This document shows positions 1-5,586 of a stretch of 9,442 bases of DNA, piece by piece. Numbering within the stretch: position 1 is the stretch's first letter; every line of letters begins with the position of its first letter. The stretch is from the NCBI GenBank assembly GCA_964465385.1, contig CAYXIM010000068.1, positions 1-9,442 of the forward strand. Reading direction: 5' to 3'. The stretch is from JAAYBY01 sp964465385 (GTDB taxonomy: Bacteria > Bacillota > Clostridia > Saccharofermentanales > UBA5734). Position numbers and translations under genes: made by a program. The notes under the pieces are model-generated. The model was not told the origin of the DNA, made no database searches, and saw nothing but the letters and a program-made list of their open reading frames with translations.

Positions 1-50
1 CCAGCCTGTCACGCTGGAGGTCGAGGGTTCGAGCCCCTTCTGCGTCGCCA
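1..50 (+). tRNA. tRNA-Asp (GTC), 3' part only
   Basis: The window opens inside a tRNA gene, with the acceptor 5' strand and D-arm missing. What remains is an anticodon stem CCAGC/GCTGG closing the loop CTGTCAC, with anticodon GTC (aspartate). A T-arm GAGGG-TTCGAGC-CCCTT follows, then an acceptor 3' strand, the discriminator base G expected for tRNA-Asp, and an encoded CCA. The next tRNA gene begins 3 nt later, so the two are surely co-transcribed as the end of a tRNA cluster that extends to the left of the window. Confidence 0.93.
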
Positions 51-53
51 AAT

Positions 54-129
54 GCCCAGATAGCTCAGTCGGTAGAGCAGTGGATTGAAAATCCACGTGT
101 CGCTGGTTCGATTCCTGCTCTGGGCACCA
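54..129 (+). tRNA. tRNA-Phe (GAA)
   Basis: This is a complete 76-nt cloverleaf. The acceptor stem is GCCCAGA (54-60) with TCTGGGC (119-125). The D-arm is GCTC...GAGC. The anticodon stem GTGGA/TCCAC encloses the loop TTGAAAA, with anticodon GAA (phenylalanine). The T-loop is TTCGATT, the discriminator is A, and CCA is encoded at 127-129. It is the last gene of the tRNA cluster, and a terminator follows directly. Confidence 0.97.
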
Positions 130-162
130 AGATCCGGTTCTTAACGTGGGACCGGGTCTTTT
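130..162 (+). terminator. rho-independent terminator of the tRNA cluster
   Basis: An 11-bp stem (130-140 with 149-159, including G-T pairs) encloses an 8-nt loop and runs into four T residues (159-162). It starts at the first base after the tRNA-Phe CCA, so it should end the tRNA transcript before the secG promoter. Confidence 0.8.
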
Positions 163-171
163 GATTCCCGC

Positions 172-200
172 TTGTTTTCAAGCGAGCGGTGTGCTAAAAT
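172..200 (+). promoter_or_regulatory. secG promoter, sigma-A type with extended -10
   Basis: The -35-like box is TTGTTT (172-177). After a 17-nt spacer comes TAAAAT (195-200), preceded by TGC, which makes an extended -10 (TGnTAAAAT). The -35 is a poor match, but the extended -10 is good. The element lies between the tRNA terminator and secG, which needs its own promoter. A 16-nt palindrome (169-184) overlaps the -35 box. Confidence 0.6.
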
Positions 201-248
201 GACCGTTGCGACCGGATCAAATGGACCGGTCGGCTGGAGGGACGTATA

Positions 249-494
249 ATGCGCGGTTTTTTGATTGTTTTAGCCGTTTTGGATATTCTGGTCAGCCTGG
301 CCTTAATCATCCTGGTCATCTTTCAGGAAGGCAACACAAAAGGGCTGGGTGCCATCGGTGGTGGCGCGGATACCTTTTTTGGCAAAGCCAAAGGCCGCAG
401 CATGGACCAGTTACTCAAGCGACTGACCACCGTTGCCGCCGGCCTTTTTGCGATTTTCACGATTTTGGTTTACCTGCTGACAGGACGCGGCTGA
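249..494 (+). CDS. secG: SecG, preprotein translocase subunit
   Basis: SecG is the small non-essential subunit of the SecYEG channel in the cytoplasmic membrane and helps SecA-driven protein export. The 81-residue product has the family's length and layout. A hydrophobic helix at about 3-25 is followed by the conserved FQEGNTKGLG stretch (25-34), a glycine-rich GGGADTFFGK segment (37-46), a basic linker, and a second helix at about 58-77. The ATG at 249 sits 8 nt after GGAGG (236-240). The gene is monocistronic here, bounded by its own promoter and terminator. In many Bacillota secG is followed by rnr and smpB, which are absent. Family assignment is firm from motifs and topology. Confidence 0.95.
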   Translation: MRGFLIVLAVLDILVSLALIILVIFQEGNTKGLGAIGGGADTFFGKAKGRSMDQLLKRLTTVAAGLFAIFTILVYLLTGRG

Positions 495-544
495 CAGCTG
501 CCGGAAGCAGATCCCGCTTCGGGGCGTTGTCAAATGGAAGACAC

Positions 545-577
545 AGACAGAGGTTCAATGAGGCCCTCTGTCTTTTC
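545..577 (+). terminator. rho-independent terminator of secG
   Basis: A perfect 9-bp stem (AGACAGAGG, 545-553, with CCTCTGTCT, 565-573) has an 11-nt loop and a T-rich tail (573-576, then CTT). It lies 50 nt after the secG stop. It is also next to the stop codon of the converging minus-strand gene, so its stem could form in that transcript too. There is no U-tract in that orientation, so it works mainly for secG. Confidence 0.82.
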
Positions 578-811
578 TTATTCGGTGACCAGAAAGGGAG
601 CCAGTTCAGCCAGCCAGGGGTCAGCATCGGCACAATGCAAGGTCACAGTTACGGGTTGGGAGAGGTCCAGGCTCAGCAAGCCCATAATGGATTTGGCATC
701 GACCACATAGCGGCCGGAGGACAAATCCACGTCACAAGAGAAGCGGTTGACGATTCTGACAAAAGCCTTGACCTCTTCAATGGATTGTAAACGGATGGAA
801 CGGCTGTGCAT
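578..811 (-). CDS. HPr-fold protein without catalytic histidine (Crh-like)
   Basis: The 77-residue protein belongs to the HPr/PtsH family. The best match is the segment from DLSSGRYVVDAKSIMGLLSLDL (about 29-50), where KSIMG contains Ser41, equivalent to the regulatory Ser46 that HPr kinase phosphorylates in Bacillota. The N-terminal part, where HPr carries the phosphorylatable His15, has no histidine apart from His2. The protein therefore cannot pass phosphate in the PTS. By analogy with Crh it may act through its serine form, but that is inference. The minus-strand ATG follows GGAGG (816-820) with a short gap of 4 nt. The gene converges on secG and diverges from mtaB. Codon use looks like that of the neighbours. 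Confidence 0.85.
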   Translation of the reverse strand: MHSRSIRLQSIEEVKAFVRIVNRFSCDVDLSSGRYVVDAKSIMGLLSLDLSQPVTVTLHCADADPWLAELAPFLVTE

Positions 812-861
812 AAAACCTCCGGATGGACGCAGCGGGTTATCCCGGCGCGGTGCTTTGACCC

Positions 862-890
862 ATTGTCCGATGCCCGGGTCTTTTTGTCAA
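862..890 (-). promoter_or_regulatory. promoter of the HPr-like gene
   Basis: Read on the minus strand, a perfect TTGACA -35 box (885-890) is followed after exactly 17 nt by GACAAT (862-867), a 4/6 match to the -10. It ends about 50 nt before the start codon at 811. The match and spacing make it the best sigma-A promoter in the window. Confidence 0.65.
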
Positions 891-918
891 ACAAACACCT
901 GAGGAAAGGAAGATTAAC

Positions 919-2259
919 ATGTTGGGTGAACACAAGCGGGTTGCCTGCCACACCCTGGGTTGCAAGACCAACCAATATGAAACAGATGCCATCCGGATGC
1001 AGTTTGTGCAGGCCGGCTACAGCTGGGTACCTTTTTCGGATGAGGCAGATGTTTATCTGGTGAACACTTGTTCGGTCACTGCAGAGGCAGACCGTAAGAC
1101 ACGGCAGTTTATTCGGCGGGCTAAAAAGAAAAACCCGGATGCATTGGTTGTTGCCATCGGCTGCCAGGTCACCTTGCAGGAGGCAGAAGAGACGGCAGAC
1201 TTAGCCATCAGCAACCAGGACAAAAGCCGGGTCCGCCAACTGGTTGAAGAAAAACTGGCACAAGGGACTTTCCAGCCACAGGTGGACCGGGCTGCCCAAC
1301 GGCACGGACGCTGGACCTATGATGAGCTGGGACCGGTAACCGAGCAGTCTGAAACCCGTGCCCTGGTTAAAATTGAAGACGGCTGCAATCAGTTTTGCTC
1401 CTATTGCACCATCCCGCTGGCCAGAGGGCGGGTTCGCAGCCGGTCCAGGACCGATGTCCTGCGTGAAGTTGAGGGCCTGGCCCGTCAGGGCTGCCAGGAG
1501 ATCGTGCTGACCGGCATTCATATCTGCTCCTACGGGTCAGACCTGGGTTTGCCACCTGACGCCCTGGCCCAGCTGGCCCTGGATCTGTCACACGTGCCTG
1601 GCCTTGTGCGCATCCGTTTGGGATCTTTGGAACCGGGCTTTCTGAGCCCCTCCTTTGTGGCCCTTGCTGAAAAGAACAGCAAGCTGTGCCCACATTTTCA
1701 CCTGTCGCTCCAAAGCGGCAGCGACCGCATCCTGAAGGCGATGAACCGGCCCTACCGGACGGCGGGTTTTCGTGAAGCCGTCGGCCTTTTGCGGGATGCC
1801 TTTGGGGATCCGGCTCTGACAACCGATGTCATTGTGGGTTTTCCGGGCGAGACAGAAGACGATTTTGAGCAAACCCTGGCCTTTTGCCAGGAGATGGCCT
1901 TTTCTAAAACCCATGTTTTTCGTTACTCTGAGCGCAAAAACACCAAGGCGGCCGGCTTGCCGGGCCACGTGCCACGGTCGGTTCGTGCCCGGCGAAGCGA
2001 ACGGCTGATCCAGCTGGCGGAACAGCTGACCGCCAGCTATCAGGAGCGGCAGCTGGGCCGGCAACTGGACGTGATCGTGGAAAACCAAAAAGGCGGGCAT
2101 TATGAGGGTTACTCCGCCAACTACCAGCCGGTGTGTTTTGAAAGCGGCCAGCCTCTGAAACAGGGTGACCGGTCGGCCGTTTTGATCCTTGGGCGGGACG
2201 CGACACGTTTATTGGGTCAACAGACAGGACCGGTCTTTCGTGCTATGATAGAAGCATAA
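919..2259 (+). CDS. mtaB: MtaB, tRNA t6A37 methylthiotransferase
   Basis: This radical-SAM enzyme adds a methylthio group to N6-threonylcarbamoyladenosine at position 37 of tRNAs reading ANN codons, making ms2t6A. The 446 residues show the family order. The N-terminal MTTase domain has the three cluster cysteines Cys15 (TLGCKTNQYE), Cys51 (VNTCSV) and Cys82. The radical-SAM core has Cys156/Cys160/Cys163 (CNQFCSYC), followed by IPLARGRVRSR, HFHLSLQSG (259-267) and TDVIVGFPGET (302-312). A TRAM RNA-binding domain covers about 375-436. The TLGCKTNQYE and IPLARG motifs fit MtaB better than MiaB or RimO. The ATG follows a purine-rich AGGAAAGGA Shine-Dalgarno. It is the first gene of the long plus-strand run. 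Its own promoter is not clear: TTGACC at 855-860 has no good -10. Confidence 0.93.
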   Translation: MLGEHKRVACHTLGCKTNQYETDAIRMQFVQAGYSWVPFSDEADVYLVNTCSVTAEADRKTRQFIRRAKKKNPDALVVAIGCQVTLQEAEETADLAISNQDKSRVRQLVEEKLAQGTFQPQVDRAAQRHGRWTYDELGPVTEQSETRALVKIEDGCNQFCSYCTIPLARGRVRSRSRTDVLREVEGLARQGCQEIVLTGIHICSYGSDLGLPPDALAQLALDLSHVPGLVRIRLGSLEPGFLSPSFVALAEKNSKLCPHFHLSLQSGSDRILKAMNRPYRTAGFREAVGLLRDAFGDPALTTDVIVGFPGETEDDFEQTLAFCQEMAFSKTHVFRYSERKNTKAAGLPGHVPRSVRARRSERLIQLAEQLTASYQERQLGRQLDVIVENQKGGHYEGYSANYQPVCFESGQPLKQGDRSAVLILGRDATRLLGQQTGPVFRAMIEA

Positions 2260-2272
2260 ATTGGATCAACGC

Positions 2273-2289
2273 AGGAGGTATGAACCATG
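2273..2289 (+). promoter_or_regulatory. ribosome binding site of ireB
   Basis: AGGAGG (2273-2278) stands 8 nt before the ATG at 2287 and fixes that start. Another ATG at 2280 lies only 1 nt from it and opens a four-codon frame (MNHG, then TGA) that overlaps the real start codon. That frame is too close to the Shine-Dalgarno to be used. Confidence 0.75.
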
Positions 2290-2538
2290 GTTGATAATCA
2301 AACAACCCGTTTTGAAATGGGTATGGATCACCATCAGGAAGCCCGAAACATTATGGCTGAAGTCCTCGACGCGCTCCGTGAAAAAGGCTACAATCCTGTG
2401 AACCAGCTTGTGGGATACTTCCTGTCAGGTGACCCGACCTACATCACCAACCACAAATCAGCCCGGGCAGTCATCCGGCACATGGAACGTGATGAGCTGC
2501 TTGAGATGATCATCAAAGACTACATCAGCCGCCTGTGA
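2287..2538 (+). CDS. ireB: IreB family regulatory phosphoprotein (DUF965)
   Basis: IreB is a small dimeric cytoplasmic protein. In Enterococcus faecalis it is phosphorylated on N-terminal threonines by the PASTA kinase IreK and negatively affects cephalosporin resistance. The 83-residue product matches the family along its length: GYNPVNQLVGYFLSGDPTYITNHKSAR (about 35-61), then a terminal helical segment ending in IIKDYISRL. Thr6 and Thr7 in the N-terminal NQTTRF are candidate kinase sites by position (inference). The ireB-ruvX-DUF1292 order is the standard Bacillota one, but mtaB rather than alaS precedes it here. The 27-nt gap from mtaB suggests co-transcription. Confidence 0.95.
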   Translation: MVDNQTTRFEMGMDHHQEARNIMAEVLDALREKGYNPVNQLVGYFLSGDPTYITNHKSARAVIRHMERDELLEMIIKDYISRL

Positions 2539-2544
2539 TCTGTC

Positions 2545-2997
2545 ATGGCACAGGAGACCAACAAATGGATGGGCATCGATTTTGGCCTGGCCCGTATCGG
2601 GCTGGCAGTCAGTGATCCACTCGGCCTGCTGGCCCGGGGGCTGGAAACACTGACCTGGAACGGCAAAGATGTCCCCGCTGTACTGGATCGCCTGGTCGCA
2701 TGTATTGAAGCAGAGAATGTGGCTGGTGTCGTCATGGGCTGCCCCAACCGGACAGATGGGCGAAAATCCCTCCTGGCCGACCAGGTTGAAGCCGTTGCCC
2801 AAAGCCTGAGGGAGCGGCTGTCCATACCGGTTGAACTGCGAGATGAACGCTTTACTACCGCTCTGGCCGCCCGAAAACTGCGTGAGCAAGCCATCAACAG
2901 CAAAAAACAACGCCGGATCATCGATCAGGTGGCTGCAGAGATCATTCTCCAGGAGCACCTTGATTCACGCCGGGAAAGGGCCTATGATAAGCTATAA
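2545..2997 (+). CDS. ruvX: RuvX/YqgF, Holliday-junction resolvase-like nuclease
   Basis: This RNase H-fold protein is linked to 16S/23S rRNA 5'-end maturation and annotated as a putative Holliday-junction resolvase. The 150 residues contain the first-strand motif MGIDFGLARIGLAVSDPLG (9-27) with Asp12, the strand VVMGCPNRTDG (62-72), RDERFTT (99-105), and the C-terminal KKQRRIIDQVAAEIILQEHL with Asp127. Asp12, Glu101 and Asp127 are the likely metal ligands. The usual GLPLNMDG loop is GCPNRTDG here. The chosen ATG is 6 nt after the ireB stop and lacks a clear Shine-Dalgarno, so it may rely on coupling. An in-frame ATG at 2569 has AGGAG 12 nt upstream and would give the 142-residue form closer to typical family starts. 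Confidence 0.93.
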   Translation: MAQETNKWMGIDFGLARIGLAVSDPLGLLARGLETLTWNGKDVPAVLDRLVACIEAENVAGVVMGCPNRTDGRKSLLADQVEAVAQSLRERLSIPVELRDERFTTALAARKLREQAINSKKQRRIIDQVAAEIILQEHLDSRRERAYDKL

Positions 2998-3039
2998 CGC
3001 AGGGCGCACGCCCTGTCTGACTGTGGGAGGCCTGAAGCT

Positions 3040-3384
3040 ATGAATGAGCCAAAAGCCCAAAGGGATAACGACCAAGACCGCCCTGAAATTGGATACGACC
3101 AAGGCTGCGTCATCACCATGACCGATATGGACACCCAGGAAGACTTTTCGTTTGTGCTGGTGGATGATTTTGCCTATGATGGTGCCCATTACTGTGTGCT
3201 GGTGACCGCCGATGAATCGGTGGAGCCGGAGATGGTGATCACACGTGTGGTGACCCTGGAAGACGGCAGCGAAGGGCTGATGAGCCTGGACGATGATGAG
3301 TTCGAACGGGTTTTTGAAGCCTATGACCGCTTGTGTGAAGAAGAAGAAGATGATGATGAAGAGGCCCATGAAGCCGGCCCGTAA
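3040..3384 (+). CDS. DUF1292 family protein (YrzB-like), first copy
   Basis: This 114-residue acidic protein is of the DUF1292 family, found beside ireB and ruvX across Bacillota and of unknown function. The domain spans about 20-97: VITMTDMDTQEDFSFVLVDDF, then YCVLVTADE, then the strand and helix from about 65 to 97, ending in FERVFEAYDRL. It ends in a run of acidic residues (about 100-108). The ATG has a strong GGGAGG (3025-3030) 9 nt upstream. A 42-nt gap after ruvX contains a small 6-bp hairpin. The 3' end overlaps the next gene, which reads the acidic-tail codons in another frame. Confidence 0.9.
   Translation: MNEPKAQRDNDQDRPEIGYDQGCVITMTDMDTQEDFSFVLVDDFAYDGAHYCVLVTADESVEPEMVITRVVTLEDGSEGLMSLDDDEFERVFEAYDRLCEEEEDDDEEAHEAGP
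3337..3363 (+). repeat. short (GAA)4(GAT)3 purine-rich trinucleotide tract
   Basis: Four GAA units, three GAT units, then GAA and GAG run in the frame of the first DUF1292 gene, where they encode its acidic tail. The +1 frame of the same bases gives AAG/ATG codons, which are the Lys and Met start region of the second DUF1292 gene. Confidence 0.75.
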
Positions 3385-3697
3385 AAAACAAATCCCCCTG
3401 GATGTGCGTGATGACCGGGCTTCGCAGGAAACGGTTCTGGCCGTGCTGGTTGACACCGATAACGGACATGAATACTACATGTCTTTCATCGATGCGTTTC
3501 AGTTGCGCGGGCGTGAATATGTGGTCTTGCACCCGTATGAACCGGATGACAGCAGGCGCACCCGGCCGGAGCTGACCATTTTACGTGCCATGCGCCACGA
3601 CGACGGGGAACAATACTACCTGTCGATCAAGGACAGACAGGAACTGGAGGCAGCCTTCAACCATTTCTTCAAACGCTTTGAAACGACGGGCAGCTAA
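3350..3697 (+). CDS. DUF1292-like protein, second copy
   Basis: This is a diverged paralogue of the preceding gene. VLAVLVDTDNGHEYYMSFID, REYVVLHPYEPDD and YYLSIKDRQELEAAFNHFFKRF line up with the strands and closing helix of the first DUF1292 protein. Function is unknown. The start is uncertain. ATG codons at 3350, 3353 and 3356 follow a GAAGAAGAAG tract that is a weak Shine-Dalgarno. The ATG at 3368 has GAGG only 3 nt upstream and would give 109 residues instead of 115. Any of these overlaps the first copy by 17-35 nt, so translation is probably coupled. The N-terminus is basic (KRPMKPARKK), in contrast to the acidic tail of its neighbour. Confidence 0.8.
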   Translation: MMMKRPMKPARKKQIPLDVRDDRASQETVLAVLVDTDNGHEYYMSFIDAFQLRGREYVVLHPYEPDDSRRTRPELTILRAMRHDDGEQYYLSIKDRQELEAAFNHFFKRFETTGS

Positions 3698-3712
3698 GGG
3701 ATTGTGACCATG
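3696..3712 (+). promoter_or_regulatory. ribosome binding site deciding the DUF2156 start
   Basis: AAGGG (3696-3700) lies 9 nt before ATG 3710 but only 3 nt before the in-frame GTG at 3704. This favours the ATG. The Shine-Dalgarno overlaps the stop codon of the previous gene. Confidence 0.6.
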
Positions 3713-4639
3713 TGGTGTGACGGATGCCACTTGTTTTCACTGGAGAACAAGGATGCGTACAAGATACAGTTTGACGAGAGCCGGACAGAGATTTCAGACC
3801 ACTGCCTCAACAGCCGCGTGGCCTGGAATGCCGGTTTTTATTACCAGCAGCAGGAGGTGGAGGGCTGCCTGTATCTGATCAGCAACGGCGGGGTCTTTAC
3901 AACACCCCACGTCACCTTTCCCCTGGGCTCGTTGACAGCCGGCAAACTTGAACGCATCATCGATGGCATGTGGCCGGCCTTTGAAGCCAGGGGCTGGCCG
4001 TTTCGCCTCATGTATGTGGATGCAGCCAACCTGGCCCTGCTGGGCCAGCTCAAGGGCTACACCGCTTCTGTCTTTTACAACCCGGACTTCAGCGACTACC
4101 TGTACCGGGCCGAGGATTTGCGCCACCTGCGTGGCCGGGCTTTCAAGCAAAAAAGAAACCACATCAACCGCTTCAACCGCCTCTACCCGGGTGCCCGTTT
4201 CCGGCCCCTGCAAGCTCAAGACCAGGAGGCGGCCCTCGCGCTGGTCAAAAATTGGTGTGACGAGAAAGCGATTGACTGTCTGAACCTGTGTGACAGCGAT
4301 TACCGGGCCATCCGCCAGCTTTTTCGGCACATGGATCAGCTGACCGTTTATGGCGGGGCCCTGGTGCTTGGAGAAAAATTGCTGGCCTTTTCCATGGGCT
4401 CACTGGTTCAAGACCACACAGCCGTCATTCATTTCGAAAAAGCTGACCCGGCTTACGATGGCGCCTATGCGGTCATCAACCAGCAGACCATGGCCCAGGT
4501 CTTCCCCCAGGCCCTCTGGGTCAACCGTGAAGAAGATATGGGCGTGGCCGCCCTGAGAAAAGCCAAGCAGTCCTACCAGCCGCACCGCTTGATCCACAAA
4601 TACGAAGCAACCCTCGAGCGGGTGCCACAAGGAGCGTGA
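3710..4639 (+). CDS. DUF2156 protein (soluble MprF C-domain-like acyltransferase)
   Basis: The product, about 309 residues, matches DUF2156, the double-GNAT fold of the C-terminal catalytic half of phosphatidylglycerol lysyltransferase (MprF) and relatives that transfer amino acids from aminoacyl-tRNA. Family signatures are DYLYRAEDLRHLRG followed by FKQKRNHINRF (about 145-155), FEKADPAYDGAYAVINQQ (about 242-259), VNREEDMG (about 271-278) and LRKAKQSYQP. There is no transmembrane flippase domain, so the protein is presumably cytosolic or peripheral. Stand-alone DUF2156 proteins are common in Clostridia and their substrates are mostly unknown, so PG lysylation should not be assumed. ATG 3710 is preferred over GTG 3704 because of AAGGG placement. 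The next gene starts 3 nt after the stop. Confidence 0.85.
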   Translation: MWCDGCHLFSLENKDAYKIQFDESRTEISDHCLNSRVAWNAGFYYQQQEVEGCLYLISNGGVFTTPHVTFPLGSLTAGKLERIIDGMWPAFEARGWPFRLMYVDAANLALLGQLKGYTASVFYNPDFSDYLYRAEDLRHLRGRAFKQKRNHINRFNRLYPGARFRPLQAQDQEAALALVKNWCDEKAIDCLNLCDSDYRAIRQLFRHMDQLTVYGGALVLGEKLLAFSMGSLVQDHTAVIHFEKADPAYDGAYAVINQQTMAQVFPQALWVNREEDMGVAALRKAKQSYQPHRLIHKYEATLERVPQGA

Positions 4640-4642
4640 CCG

Positions 4643-5584
4643 ATGCTTGATTTAACCCCTGTTCATCAACCTGGCCAGCTGCATCAGCAGGCAGGTGCGT
4701 CGCCCCCCCGGCGGATTAAGAGGGCCAGGCTCATCTGGGTGCCCCTGCTTTTCCTGGCCATTCACTGGCTGGCCATCAACCTGGTTGCGACTGGTTACCT
4801 GCTGGTGCTGGTTTTGGGAGAAGCGACCTGGCAAAGCCTGCCGGGCCTCCTGCTGGATGCAGCCCGGCTTGACCAGCTGCTGACCGCGCACTACCCGCAG
4901 ATTGCGTTTGTCTATTCGTTGCTTTTGATCCCCCTTTACCTGGTCTACCTGTTGATGCGACGCCGAAAGGACCGCCGCCAGCTGCTGCTGGAACGACCCA
5001 GAGGACGTGACCTTTTTCCGGCCATGGCTGTCACGGTGGGGCTGATGGGCCTGGTCAACATCTGGTTCTGGCTGCTGACCCACTGGCGTGCGTCCGTGCC
5101 CTGGCTGGACCAGATGATGCTTGAATACCAGGAGACTGCCGACCTTTTCTCAGCCGGGGATGGGGTGTTGTGGCTGACCCTTGGTATTGGTATCCTGACG
5201 CCGATTGCAGAAGAACTGCTCTTTCGGGGCATCATCCAGGGTGTGTTCCGGACAGTCCTGCCCGAATGGCTGGCCATTTTACTGCAGGCGGTCTTGTTTG
5301 CCCTCTTCCATGTCCAGCCCATCCAGGTCAGTTATGTCCTGCTGCCCGGCCTGATGCTGGGGCTGCTGTATGCCTGGACCCGTTCCATTTGGGTGCCCAT
5401 AGCCATGCACATCACCTTCAACATTCTGGGCAGCGTGGTCCCCTCCCTGATCGGTGGTGACGAACACATGGCCCAGATGGTTGCCCTTGGCCAGATGGCC
5501 TTTATCCTGATCGGAACCTTGTGCCTGATCTACCTCTTTCTGACACGCAAAAAGCCGCTTGCTCAAGAGCACCAAGGAGTTTGA
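4643..5584 (+). CDS. CPBP family intramembrane glutamic endopeptidase
   Basis: This is a polytopic membrane protein of 313 residues in the CPBP/Abi (CAAX-protease and bacteriocin-processing) family. Hydrophobic segments lie at about 31-58, 86-105, 125-147, 174-190, 208-223, 228-245, 250-270 and 278-301. The signature motif EELLFRG has Glu190-Glu191 and Arg195. It is followed by FALFHVQP with His223 and by MHITFN with His256 and Asn260, which are the conserved active-site positions of the family. Known members process CAAX proteins, bacteriocins or anti-sigma factors, or give bacteriocin immunity. The substrate here is unknown. The ATG follows AAGGAG (4629-4634) by 8 nt. The gene is tightly sandwiched between DUF2156 (3-nt gap) and asnA (2-nt gap). 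Confidence 0.9.
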   Translation: MLDLTPVHQPGQLHQQAGASPPRRIKRARLIWVPLLFLAIHWLAINLVATGYLLVLVLGEATWQSLPGLLLDAARLDQLLTAHYPQIAFVYSLLLIPLYLVYLLMRRRKDRRQLLLERPRGRDLFPAMAVTVGLMGLVNIWFWLLTHWRASVPWLDQMMLEYQETADLFSAGDGVLWLTLGIGILTPIAEELLFRGIIQGVFRTVLPEWLAILLQAVLFALFHVQPIQVSYVLLPGLMLGLLYAWTRSIWVPIAMHITFNILGSVVPSLIGGDEHMAQMVALGQMAFILIGTLCLIYLFLTRKKPLAQEHQGV

Positions 5585-5586
5585 AC

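Noticed and set aside
206..790. Plus-strand open frame of 194 codons across secG and the HPr-like gene
   Set aside because: It overlaps secG in another frame and runs antisense to the HPr-like gene, both of which have clear family motifs, ribosome binding sites and terminators. The translation is low-complexity, with no recognisable domain.
857..885. Hairpin GACCC...GGGTC followed by TTTTT, resembling a terminator
   Set aside because: The stem is only 5 bp with a 14-nt loop, and it coincides with the -35/-10 region of the minus-strand promoter. There is no plus-strand gene just upstream that lacks a terminator.
3000..3015. Small hairpin (6-bp stem, GCAC loop) between ruvX and the first DUF1292 gene
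   Set aside because: It has no T-run and the operon continues with a strong ribosome binding site, so it is not a terminator. It could affect mRNA processing, but nothing supports this.
3337..3363. Trinucleotide tract as a phase-variation switch
   Set aside because: Slippage by whole triplets would not change either reading frame. It would only lengthen or shorten the charged ends, and the tract is short.
5521..5586. Longer N-terminus for AsnA from an upstream start at 5521
   Set aside because: It would overlap the CPBP gene by 64 nt and has no Shine-Dalgarno. ATG 5587 has AAGGAG at the right distance and gives the family's usual N-terminus.
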